From: an uncultured Lachnospiraceae bacterium
GTDB taxonomy: Bacteria; Bacillota; Clostridia; Lachnospirales; Lachnospiraceae
Reading direction: 5' to 3'
Assembly: GCA_947594335.1 (NCBI GenBank)
Contig: CANQEC010000115.1
Location: 1-7,445, forward strand
Length of the DNA stretch: 7,445 bases
This document shows positions 1 through 6,291 of the stretch, piece by piece. Position numbers and translations under genes: made by a program. The notes under the pieces are model-generated. The model saw only the letters and a list, made by a program, of their open reading frames with translations. It was not told where the DNA came from and did not search any database. Each line of letters opens with the position of its first letter. The stretch's first letter is position 1.

Positions 1-1339
1 CCTCGTAGCTGTCGATTCCAAGGTTCGTGTTCTCGTTCACCTGCATCGTCATTGTGTTGGAGATATCCATGATACTGAAGCCAGCATACGCGGACGGAAG
101 TCCATGCTCGGTCGAGTCAAGTCCGACGATCTCTTCCTCTTCGCTGACACGCAGCCCGACGAGCGCCCGGATGATCATAAACGCGATCGTGATCGTCACC
201 AGCGTCCAGCCCGCGACTGCCGCAAAGCCGATCAGCTGAAGCTTCAGCTGTGTAAATCCGCCGCCGTAGAACAGGCCCTCACGGATTCCTGCCGTCGCAA
301 AAGCCGGTGAGGAGGATGTCGCGAACAGACCTACTGCGATCGTTCCCCAGATACCGTTAAAGCAGTGAACCGCCACGGCGCCCACCGGGTCGTCAACGCG
401 CAGCACATTATCCAGGAACCACACACCAAATACTACAAGCACGCCGGAGACACAGCCGATCGCAAGCGCTCCCACACAGTCCGTCACATCGCACGGGGCC
501 GTGATCGCGACAAGACCCGCGAGGGATGCGTTCAGACACATGGACACATCCGGTTTTCCATACTTCAGCCAGGTAAAGATCATACACACAACCGTCGCGA
601 CAGACGGAGCGATCGTTGTGGTCAGGAAAATGCTCGCGAGCTCATCGACATTCGTCGCGGCCGCGCCGTTAAATCCATACCAGCCAAGCCACAGGATGAA
701 CACGCCGAGGCAGCCGAGCGGAAGGTTATGTCCCGGAAACGCATTGACCTTTACAACTTTTCCGGATTCATCTCTCTCAAATTTTCCGATACGCGGTCCA
801 AGCATCTTCGCGCCGACCAGCGCCGAGATGCCGCCAACCATATGGATCGCCGTGGAACCCGCGTAATCATGGAAGCCGATCTGCGACAGCCAGCCGCCGC
901 CCCAGATCCAGTGCGCCTCGATCGGGTAGATCAGCGCGGAGATCACCGCGGAATAAATACAGTAGGACAGGAATTTCGTTCTCTCTGCCATCGCGCCGGA
1001 GACGATCGTCGCCGTCGTCGCGCAGAACACAAGGTTGAACACGAAGCCTGACCAGTCAAAGTTCGCGTAATTCGTCAATATGTCAAAGCCCGGTTTTCCG
1101 ATCAGTCCCATCATGTCCTCGCCGAGCAGAAGTGAAAATCCGATCAGGATAAACATCACGGTTCCGATACAGAAATCCATCAGATTTTTCATCAATATGT
1201 TGCCGGTGTTTTTCGCCCTTGTGAAGCCTGCCTCCACCATGGCAAACCCGGCCTGCATCCAGAATACCAGAGCGGCGCCGATCAGAAACCATACGCCGAA
1301 AAGCTGACTGTTCACAGCCTCAAAAATTTCATTCGTCAT
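1..1339 (-). CDS. amt: Ammonium transporter Amt (C-terminal part beyond the window)
   Basis: Integral membrane channel that conducts ammonium/ammonia across the cytoplasmic membrane. I translated 446 codons from ATG 1339 without a stop; the frame is still open at base 1. Amt hallmarks are in order: FWMQAGFAMVEAGF near residue 26, VFCATTATIVSGAMAER at 104-120, HDYAGSTAIHMVGG at 157-170 (D158 matches the structural Asp of AmtB; H166 is the first pore His), GWYGFNGA at 219-226 (Phe gate region), and AVHCFNGIWGT at 323-333 (H325 is the second pore His). The cytoplasmic tail motif VSEEEEIVGLDSTEHG at 398-413 normally lies near the end of Amt proteins. Here it is followed by at least 30 more residues, so a fused domain is possible. 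The start is fixed by AGGAGG at 1348-1353, 8 nt upstream. A promoter and structured leader precede it. The family call is very secure. Confidence 0.97.
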   Translation of the reverse strand, partial: MTNEIFEAVNSQLFGVWFLIGAALVFWMQAGFAMVEAGFTRAKNTGNILMKNLMDFCIGTVMFILIGFSLLLGEDMMGLIGKPGFDILTNYANFDWSGFVFNLVFCATTATIVSGAMAERTKFLSYCIYSAVISALIYPIEAHWIWGGGWLSQIGFHDYAGSTAIHMVGGISALVGAKMLGPRIGKFERDESGKVVKVNAFPGHNLPLGCLGVFILWLGWYGFNGAAATNVDELASIFLTTTIAPSVATVVCMIFTWLKYGKPDVSMCLNASLAGLVAITAPCDVTDCVGALAIGCVSGVLVVFGVWFLDNVLRVDDPVGAVAVHCFNGIWGTIAVGLFATSSSPAFATAGIREGLFYGGGFTQLKLQLIGFAAVAGWTLVTITIAFMIIRALVGLRVSEEEEIVGLDSTEHGLPSAYAGFSIMDISNTMTMQVNENTNLGIDSYE

Positions 1340-1537
1340 AATATTTTCCTCCTCTTTAAGACATTCCTAAAATGCAAGGGGCGCTGCCTGGAATCTGATC
1401 AGGATCCCCGCAACGCCATTGTTCTAATATTCCGGAGTATTATGTTGTTATTTTTTATAAAAACCGCAGATGGCTTTTATAAAAAGAAAAGACGCCGCAA
1501 TGCGCACACCCTGCGCACCACAACGCCCTCGTTCGCC
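1340..1537 (-). promoter_or_regulatory. Structured 5' leader of amt
   Basis: From the predicted transcription start (about 1533-1537) to the amt start codon there are roughly 195 nt with three stem-loops. The first is a 16-bp hairpin with a U-tract (1481-1527). The second is an A/U-rich 10-bp hairpin with a 6-nt loop (1456-1481); it can be extended by four U-A pairs into the U-tract of the first. The third is a two-part hairpin (1380-1417): GGCGTTGC pairs with GCAGCGCC outside and GGGATC with GATTCC inside, around a 7-nt loop. The sequence GAAC-A-GGCGTTG-GG recurs at 1518-1534 and 1408-1424. I infer transcription attenuation responding to nitrogen status; no known riboswitch class was recognised. 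Confidence 0.6.
1481..1527 (-). terminator. Attenuator-like intrinsic terminator at the 5' end of the amt leader
   Basis: On the minus strand GGCGTTGTGGTGCGCA (1527-1512) pairs along all 16 positions, including several G-U pairs, with TGCGCATTGCGGCGTC (1506-1491) across a 5-nt GGGTG loop. TTTTCTTTTT (1490-1481) follows directly. It starts within about 10 nt of the predicted transcript start and has no upstream gene on this strand to terminate. It therefore most likely acts on the amt transcript itself. Confidence 0.7.
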
Positions 1538-1541
1538 TATT

Positions 1542-1569
1542 ATTATATAACTTTTTGAGGATTCGTCAA
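1542..1569 (-). promoter_or_regulatory. Sigma-A-type promoter of amt
   Basis: On the minus strand TTGACG (1569-1564) and TATAAT (1547-1542) are separated by 16 bp. This is a near-consensus housekeeping promoter, with a predicted start at about 1533-1537. It lies directly upstream of the leader hairpins and of amt. Confidence 0.75.
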
Positions 1570-1737
1570 TATTGCAAACTTTCCAAAAAATTAATCAATT
1601 TTATACAATTTTCGGCGTTTTTTATGCGCATCAGAGGAACCACATAAATATAAAAATCACATTTCAACCGCTTTCTATAATTTCGAATACATGCAAAACA
1701 AACAGAGATGAGACGCATTATTCCCATGTGAATTTAT
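1570..1737. other. AT-rich divergent spacer
   Basis: This stretch between the amt promoter (minus) and the promoter of the ATPase gene (plus) is very rich in A and T. I found no convincing gene, RNA gene or inverted repeat. An open frame running through it lacks a ribosome site and resembles no known protein. It may hold regulator sites for either promoter, but I cannot point to one. Confidence 0.6.
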
Positions 1738-1766
1738 TTGATATTATCCCAGAATATGCTTATAAT
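1738..1766 (+). promoter_or_regulatory. Sigma-A-type promoter of the AAA-ATPase-like gene
   Basis: TTGATA (1738-1743) and TATAAT (1761-1766) are separated by exactly 17 bp. The start would fall near 1773, giving an untranslated leader of about 65 nt before the ATG at 1838. In that leader TTTCTT (1804-1809) can pair with AAGAAA (1822-1827), which overlaps the ribosome site and might dampen translation. Confidence 0.7.
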
Positions 1767-1837
1767 ATATCCAAAAAGGTAACTGATATGCCAGACTGAA
1801 CATTTTCTTTCTCATACATATAAGAAAGGATCCGGCA

Positions 1838-3559
1838 ATGAAAATGAAAAAACTCCCGGTAGGAATCGATAATTTTTCAAAACTGCGCGAGCAGGATTTT
1901 TATTACGCAGACAAAACCAGACTCATCAGGGATCTTCTGACAAACTGGAGCGAAGTGAGCCTTTTCACCCGCCCCCGCCGGTTTGGAAAAACACTGAATA
2001 TGGATATGCTGCGCTGTTTCTTTGAAATCGGTCAGAACCGTTCTCTGTTCGACGGGCTGCTGATCTCAAAGGATGAAGAGCTGTGCCGGGAATATATGGG
2101 GAGATTCCCTGTGATTTTCATCTCGCTGAAAGGGGTAAGCGGAACCGATTTTACGGCGGCACGGGAAATGCTGCGCACAACGATCGGTATGGAAGCACAG
2201 AGATTTTCTTTTTTGAAAGACAGTCCAAATCTTGAAGACAGTCAGAAGGAGCTGTATCGGCGCATGGTGGAAATCGGACCGGAAGGATTTGCCATGTCAG
2301 ATTCGATCCTGATCAGCAGTCTTCACCTTTTATCGGATCTTCTCTCTGCTCACTACGCGCAAAAAGTCATCCTTCTCATCGACGAATACGATGTGCCGCT
2401 GGATAAAGCTTATACTGCCGGTTATTACGATGAGATGATCGTACTGATCCGCGGCCTGATGAACCAGGCGCTGAAATCCAATGAAAATCTCCTTTTTGCC
2501 GTTCTCACCGGCTGTCTCCAGGTATCAAAAGAAAGTATTTTTACCGGCCTTAACAACGTGAAAGTACACTCGATCATGGATGCTGCTTTTGATGAATATT
2601 TCGGTTTCACGGACACCGAAGTGAAGGAAATGCTTGCCTTCTACGGTTTATCTGACCACTATGGTTCTGTCCGGGAATGGTATGACGGCTACCGTTTCGG
2701 CAGCCGGGAAGTTTACTGCCCGTGGGATGTGATCAACTACTGCTATGACCTCCGTATAAACCGGGACGCCGGCCCGCAGCCGTACTGGATCAACACGAGC
2801 GGCAACGACATTGTGCGAAAATTTATCCGCCGGACAAAAGGCCTGTCACAAAGGCGGGATATTGAGACACTGATTGAGGGCAGATCCGTTCAGAAAAAGA
2901 TCCGCCCCGTTCTCACATATTCCGAGCTGGAAGATTCGATGGAAAATCTGTGGAGTGTTCTTTTTATGACCGGATATCTGACGCAGCGCGAACCCCCGGC
3001 AGGCACAAACCGCGGGATTCTGACTTTGTCAATACCGAACCAGGAGATCCGGACAATCTTCAAAGAGCAGATTTACGAATGGTTCCATGACAACGCCGCG
3101 CGGGAACCTCAAAAGCTGGCGCAATTCTGCGCATTGTTTCCAAATGGGGACGCCGCAGGAATCGAAAAAATGTTTACCGCTTTTCTCTCAAAAACGATCA
3201 GCATCCGCGATACAAATGTAAAAAAGTCGATGAAAGAAAATTTCTATCATGGCTACCTTCTCGGACTGCTGCGTTATATGGATGACTGGGCGGTCACCTC
3301 AAACGCGGAGTCAGGCGACGGATACTGTGATATCATGATCGAGATTGAGGACAGCATGACAGGTATTATTATTGAGGTGAAATATGCGGAAAATGACCGG
3401 CTGGAGGAGCAGTGCGCGAACGCTCTCCGACAGATTGAAAAAAATCACTATGAGCAGTTTCTGACCGATGAAGGTTATACGGTTATTCTGAAATACGGCA
3501 TCGCCTGCTATAAGAAGAGATGCAGGGTTGTTCTCGCAGAACAGACTTCGATACAGTAA
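1838..3559 (+). CDS. AAA-ATPase-like protein with C-terminal PD-(D/E)XK nuclease-like domain
   Basis: A 573-residue cytosolic protein with the architecture of the 'predicted AAA-ATPase' family (AAA-ATPase_like plus PDDEXK_9 domains), which occurs in many copies in gut Bacteroidetes and Clostridia. Its biological role is not established. Visible motifs: N-terminal LPVGIDNFSKLREQDFYYADKT; Walker A variant RPRRFGKT (45-52, K51); Walker B VILLIDEYD (177-185); TGCLQVSKESIFTGLNN (224-240); and WYDGYRFG with VYCPWDVINY (281-301), a family signature. The C-terminal nuclease-like core has D498 followed by E513-V-K515, then Q532 and Y538, so both the ATP-binding and nuclease motifs look intact. The start has AGAAAGGA (1823-1830), 7 nt upstream; a second ATG two codons later is a minor alternative. 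It is monocistronic, with its own promoter, between two minus-strand units. It may be an accessory gene. Confidence 0.93.
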   Translation: MKMKKLPVGIDNFSKLREQDFYYADKTRLIRDLLTNWSEVSLFTRPRRFGKTLNMDMLRCFFEIGQNRSLFDGLLISKDEELCREYMGRFPVIFISLKGVSGTDFTAAREMLRTTIGMEAQRFSFLKDSPNLEDSQKELYRRMVEIGPEGFAMSDSILISSLHLLSDLLSAHYAQKVILLIDEYDVPLDKAYTAGYYDEMIVLIRGLMNQALKSNENLLFAVLTGCLQVSKESIFTGLNNVKVHSIMDAAFDEYFGFTDTEVKEMLAFYGLSDHYGSVREWYDGYRFGSREVYCPWDVINYCYDLRINRDAGPQPYWINTSGNDIVRKFIRRTKGLSQRRDIETLIEGRSVQKKIRPVLTYSELEDSMENLWSVLFMTGYLTQREPPAGTNRGILTLSIPNQEIRTIFKEQIYEWFHDNAAREPQKLAQFCALFPNGDAAGIEKMFTAFLSKTISIRDTNVKKSMKENFYHGYLLGLLRYMDDWAVTSNAESGDGYCDIMIEIEDSMTGIIIEVKYAENDRLEEQCANALRQIEKNHYEQFLTDEGYTVILKYGIACYKKRCRVVLAEQTSIQ

Positions 3560-3678
3560 AACTTCTGTTCACACATCAGGGAAAAGGATTCCGGTAGTTT
3601 TGATTCCTGCTGAATATGTGAAAAAGGAGAACTTCCGTCATGACAGAAAAAACGACCAGAATCCCCTGCAGTTATTTT

Positions 3679-3713
3679 AAGGGCAGCTGCCTTGCTTTAG
3701 AACAGCTGCCCTT
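3679..3713. terminator. Inverted repeat between convergent genes, probable terminator
   Basis: AAGGGCAGCTG (3679-3689) and CAGCTGCCCTT (3703-3713) form a perfect 11-bp stem around a 13-nt loop. It sits between the end of the ATPase gene (3559, plus) and the end of the deacylase gene (3779, minus). The flanking T-runs are short on both strands (TTGTTTATG after it on plus, TTAAAATAAC on minus), so it would be a modest bidirectional terminator. Confidence 0.5.
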
Positions 3714-3778
3714 GTTTATGCGCAGAACCCTCCAGACAATACCGGCAGGCATGTACACAATACCTCCCGCATGTTTTC

Positions 3779-4747
3779 TTATACTTCCTCCGCGGAATCT
3801 TCCAGCCCATACGCCACCAGCGCGTCGCCCTCGAGCACGCTCATCCCAGAAGTGTAGTAGATCACGGTTCCATCCCCGACGGCATAGTATCTTTTCTTCA
3901 TATTTCCAAAGAAATCGCCGAGCTCGCCGAGCAGATCCCCTTTCTTCACGCTCTGGTTTTCGCAGACAGCCGGATACCAGACGCCGCGCATGTCAGACTC
4001 AAGATATTCTGTTTCCTCAAATAATTTCTTTCTGTATTTTTTCCTTACAGGCGGCTCCATCAGATACATATCAAAATGATCCAGCAGAAGCTCCATGCAC
4101 TCCTGCACCTGCCGCACCCACTCTTCGCGCGTCAGTCCGCCATAGCCGCACTCAAGAATAAATCCAGGGATATCCATGCAATTGGCCGCGTAGCCGTACT
4201 CTCCCACGGAGTTTGAGGAAGCGAGCAGGTACTTCACATTCATCTTTTTCGCCGCTTCCAGCGCGCAGTCCCTCACCTTCGGGGCGCGCGGGAAGAAAAT
4301 ACAGGGAGCGAGCGTCTCGCTTATGCCGCCCCCGTGGAGATCCGCGATAAAATCGACCGCCGGAAATATCTCTTTTACAAACCAGGCCGCGACCTGCTGC
4401 CCGATCGTCCCGCTCTCGTTTCCCGGATAGTCCGCGTTGAGATCCGTGTGATCCTGCGGGATGAACCGCGGAACCTGCTGCCAGAAGCCTGTTGTATTCA
4501 CGCAGTGCATCAGGATTACATTTCCCCGGAGCTTTTCCGGATCGATCTTTTTTGCCAGGCGCATGGCCGCCGCAGTTCCGTTATACTCTCCCGCGTGGAT
4601 CTGCGCCGTGATCAGCAGCGTCATCCCGACTCCCTCCTGTGCGCCGCAGATCAGAGTTGCAGGGATCTCATACTCCCTTCCGTTCGGGTGGAGCATGACC
4701 TGCAGCTTCTCGCCTCTGTTTAGTTCATAGCCGCATATCTTCCACAT
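3779..4747 (-). CDS. Succinylglutamate desuccinylase/aspartoacylase family zinc deacylase
   Basis: A 322-residue cytosolic metalloenzyme of the AstE/AspA branch of the M14 carboxypeptidase fold; the family removes acyl groups from N-acyl amino acids. Zinc ligands are visible: H51 and E54 in QIHAGEYNG, and H138 in ADLHGGG. E199 in ILECGYGG matches the catalytic Glu, and R94 in PRFIP the transition-state Arg. The usual DLNR motif reads DLNAD here (102-106): the Asn is kept but the Arg is replaced by Ala105. This suggests an unusual substrate or altered activity. Residues from about 255 to 315 look like the C-terminal beta-rich domain of the family (VKKGDLLGELGDFFG, DGTVIYYTSGMSVLEGDAL). The start has AAGGAG at 4757-4762. 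It lies downstream of a transporter operon on the same strand, which suggests it processes the imported compound. No signal peptide. The exact substrate cannot be read from sequence. Confidence 0.88.
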   Translation of the reverse strand: MWKICGYELNRGEKLQVMLHPNGREYEIPATLICGAQEGVGMTLLITAQIHAGEYNGTAAAMRLAKKIDPEKLRGNVILMHCVNTTGFWQQVPRFIPQDHTDLNADYPGNESGTIGQQVAAWFVKEIFPAVDFIADLHGGGISETLAPCIFFPRAPKVRDCALEAAKKMNVKYLLASSNSVGEYGYAANCMDIPGFILECGYGGLTREEWVRQVQECMELLLDHFDMYLMEPPVRKKYRKKLFEETEYLESDMRGVWYPAVCENQSVKKGDLLGELGDFFGNMKKRYYAVGDGTVIYYTSGMSVLEGDALVAYGLEDSAEEV

Positions 4748-4839
4748 ACTGTTGCTCTCCTTAACTTTTTAATTCAATCTCATGATGCCAGAGACAAAGA
4801 TCTGCACTCAGAACAATTCGAATGGACACTGCCGTCTGC

Positions 4840-4861
4840 AAAAAGCAGGAAGTTTTCCCTG
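4840..4861 (-). terminator. Short hairpin with U-tract after the binding-protein gene
   Basis: On the minus strand CAGGGA and TTCCTG form a 6-bp stem (one G-U) with a 4-nt loop, followed by CTTTTTG. It lies directly after the larger stem-loop at 4862-4905. It could partially terminate transcription before the deacylase gene, whose own promoter I could not identify. Confidence 0.4.
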
Positions 4862-4905
4862 AATCCCCGGAAAATATCCACACCAAAGGGATATTTCCGG
4901 AGATT
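4862..4905. other. Strong intercistronic stem-loop after the binding-protein gene
   Basis: AATCCCCGGAAAATATCC (4862-4879) pairs with GGATATTTCCGGAGATT (4889-4905): 17 bp with one bulge and a 9-nt loop. On the operon strand it begins 15 nt after the binding-protein stop codon. Such structures commonly protect the abundant binding-protein mRNA from 3' decay. On the plus strand it is followed by TTTAC, continuous with the T's of the stem, so it could also stop antisense transcription. Confidence 0.6.
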
Positions 4906-4920
4906 TTTACATCATGTCCT

Positions 4921-6117
4921 TCACAGCCCTCTCCGGCTCTGCGCGTCCTCAAACGTGTAAGCGAGCGCCAGATCCTTCAGCATATCCAGCGTCGCGTCCG
5001 GATTATACACCTTGCATACGTTCTGCAGATCCTCATAGTTGTATGCGTTGATCGCGATGCTGGACGCCAGGGCATATTTTTCCATGTAGTCCTGCGCGCT
5101 GTCGGAGGTCCAGAAGCCCTGCGTCAGCTGGAATGCTTTGCCGTCCTCGCGGAAATCCGCCGCATAACCGGTCACCGCATTGTACATGGCGGCAAACGAC
5201 GGCCCGATGATGGAACAGTATTTTCCGGTCAGATAGGAAAGATTCTTTTCGTTGTAAAGCTGCAGATTCCTCTCGTTGTAGCAGTCGATCAGGCCAAGCC
5301 GCGCGCCGCGAACCGTATTGTACATCTCGGAGATCGGAAGCACCGACATAACCACAGGGTATGTGTCCTTCTTATACTCCTCCTGCGCCGGAGTCAGAAA
5401 TGCCTCAAAGTCCAGATAGCCCGGGCAGATGCAGACCGTCAGATCTCCCGCGGACGCGTGAACGATCTCCGGAGATACTGACAGTTCTTCCGACGTCTGA
5501 TCAAAAGTGACGCCGTACGCTTCCTGCAGCGTATCCAGAATTCCTTCCGTGCGTTCCTTGTGCATCTCATTTTCCATGGACGCGCCGCCGCTCAAAATGA
5601 AATACTCATTTCCGGCCTGCTGATCCACGAAAAACTGCGCCATGTCCGCTCCAGCCTGGTACTCGATCTCACTTCCCGGCCCTGCGATACCCAGGAAATA
5701 TTCATTGTCTTCCACGGAAGCAAACGCTTCTTCCGAGACACTGCCGGAAGCCATCATGTAATACATTTCATTTTCGGCGCAGAGCTCCACCTCAGCAGCC
5801 AGATCATAGCTGTTGAAGGAGAGAATCCCCTCCGCCCCTTCATCGCTGACAGTCTGGATAAAGTCCATCTCTTCTTCCGCGCTCGTAATACTGTTGGAAT
5901 ACAGAAACTCGACATCCGGAAAACATTCCTCGATGTAGTTCTTCAGGTAATCGCGGAAAGAGATCACCTCCTGATCGGTCACGCTGTATACCAGAACCCC
6001 GATCTTATGAATCTGCATATTCGCGCTGTCGATCGGTCCCTGCGCAAAGACAGCTGTACAGGAGGTCATTCCCAGATACAAAGCTGCCGCGCATATTGAA
6101 ATCTTCAATTTGTTCAT
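4921..6117 (-). CDS. Exported type 1 periplasmic-binding-fold substrate-binding protein
   Basis: A 398-residue protein with an N-terminal export signal: basic MNKLK, hydrophobic stretch to about residue 18, then either a weak lipobox MTSC (C20) or a signal peptidase I site after VFA (25). A membrane-anchored or secreted solute receptor is expected. The mature part starts with HKIGVLVYSVTDQE (37-50), the first strand of a LacI/sugar-receptor-like type 1 fold. Alternating strand-helix segments follow, such as EGILSFNS (96-103) and NEYFILSGG (170-178). A TTG 21 nt upstream is in frame, but ATG 6117 has GGAGG at 6127-6131 with a 9-nt gap, so I chose it. Upstream genes encode Opp/Dpp-type ATPases, which normally work with the unrelated SBP_bac_5 proteins. 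Its ligand is unknown. The fold assignment is by eye and is less sure than the export signal. Confidence 0.75.
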   Translation of the reverse strand: MNKLKISICAAALYLGMTSCTAVFAQGPIDSANMQIHKIGVLVYSVTDQEVISFRDYLKNYIEECFPDVEFLYSNSITSAEEEMDFIQTVSDEGAEGILSFNSYDLAAEVELCAENEMYYMMASGSVSEEAFASVEDNEYFLGIAGPGSEIEYQAGADMAQFFVDQQAGNEYFILSGGASMENEMHKERTEGILDTLQEAYGVTFDQTSEELSVSPEIVHASAGDLTVCICPGYLDFEAFLTPAQEEYKKDTYPVVMSVLPISEMYNTVRGARLGLIDCYNERNLQLYNEKNLSYLTGKYCSIIGPSFAAMYNAVTGYAADFREDGKAFQLTQGFWTSDSAQDYMEKYALASSIAINAYNYEDLQNVCKVYNPDATLDMLKDLALAYTFEDAQSRRGL

Positions 6118-6144
6118 GTTCTTATTCCTCCAATTCAAGACCCG

Positions 6145-6258
6145 CCCGCGAGTCCTGCGCGGGATTCAGATCTGCATCAGCAGACATTCTCAGCTTCGAA
6201 TCCCTGCGCTCTCCACTCCGTTCCGGGTCTTTACTTCGTTTCGGTCGGTTTTAAACGA
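6145..6258 (-). repeat. Structured, repeat-like intergenic element
   Basis: The spacer upstream of the binding-protein gene holds two 17-bp units in tandem (6210-6226 and 6228-6244, period 18). They match at 13 of 17 positions and differ only by A/G changes on the minus strand. It also holds several inverted repeats: CCCGCG/CGCGGG (6145-6163), TCTGC/GCAGA (6171-6184), TCGTTT/AAACGA (6236-6258), and GCGC-GGGATTC with GAATCCC-T-GCGC (6157-6167 with 6198-6209). The last competes with the first. The make-up resembles a dispersed intergenic repeat, but other copies cannot be seen in this window. Confidence 0.45.
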
Positions 6259-6291
6259 GCGCCACCGACACTCAGAACCTTCGCAGAGCGT

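Noticed and set aside
365..1051. A 228-codon open frame on the plus strand opposite amt
   Set aside because: It is fully antisense to the clear Amt coding frame, rich in Arg, His and Asp as expected of a shadow frame, and has no ribosome site.
1408..1534. ANTAR-type double hairpin as the identity of the amt leader
   Set aside because: One copy can show a hexaloop with A1 and G4, but the stems are only three base pairs and the other copy lacks A1. I keep it only as an alternative explanation.
1572..1799. A 75-codon plus-strand frame in the AT-rich spacer
   Set aside because: No ribosome site. It covers the ATPase gene promoter, and its composition follows the AT-rich DNA.
1788..1799. A three-codon reading frame (M-P-D-stop) after AAAGG in the ATPase gene leader
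   Set aside because: A minimal upstream frame arises easily by chance. It has no link to the main start beyond proximity.
3640..4161. A 173-codon plus-strand frame extending over the deacylase gene
   Set aside because: Most of it is antisense to a well-supported enzyme gene and it crosses a terminator-like hairpin. Only its start is kept, as a low-interest finding.
4822..5481. A 219-codon plus-strand frame opposite the receptor gene
   Set aside because: Antisense shadow of the receptor coding sequence, without a ribosome site.
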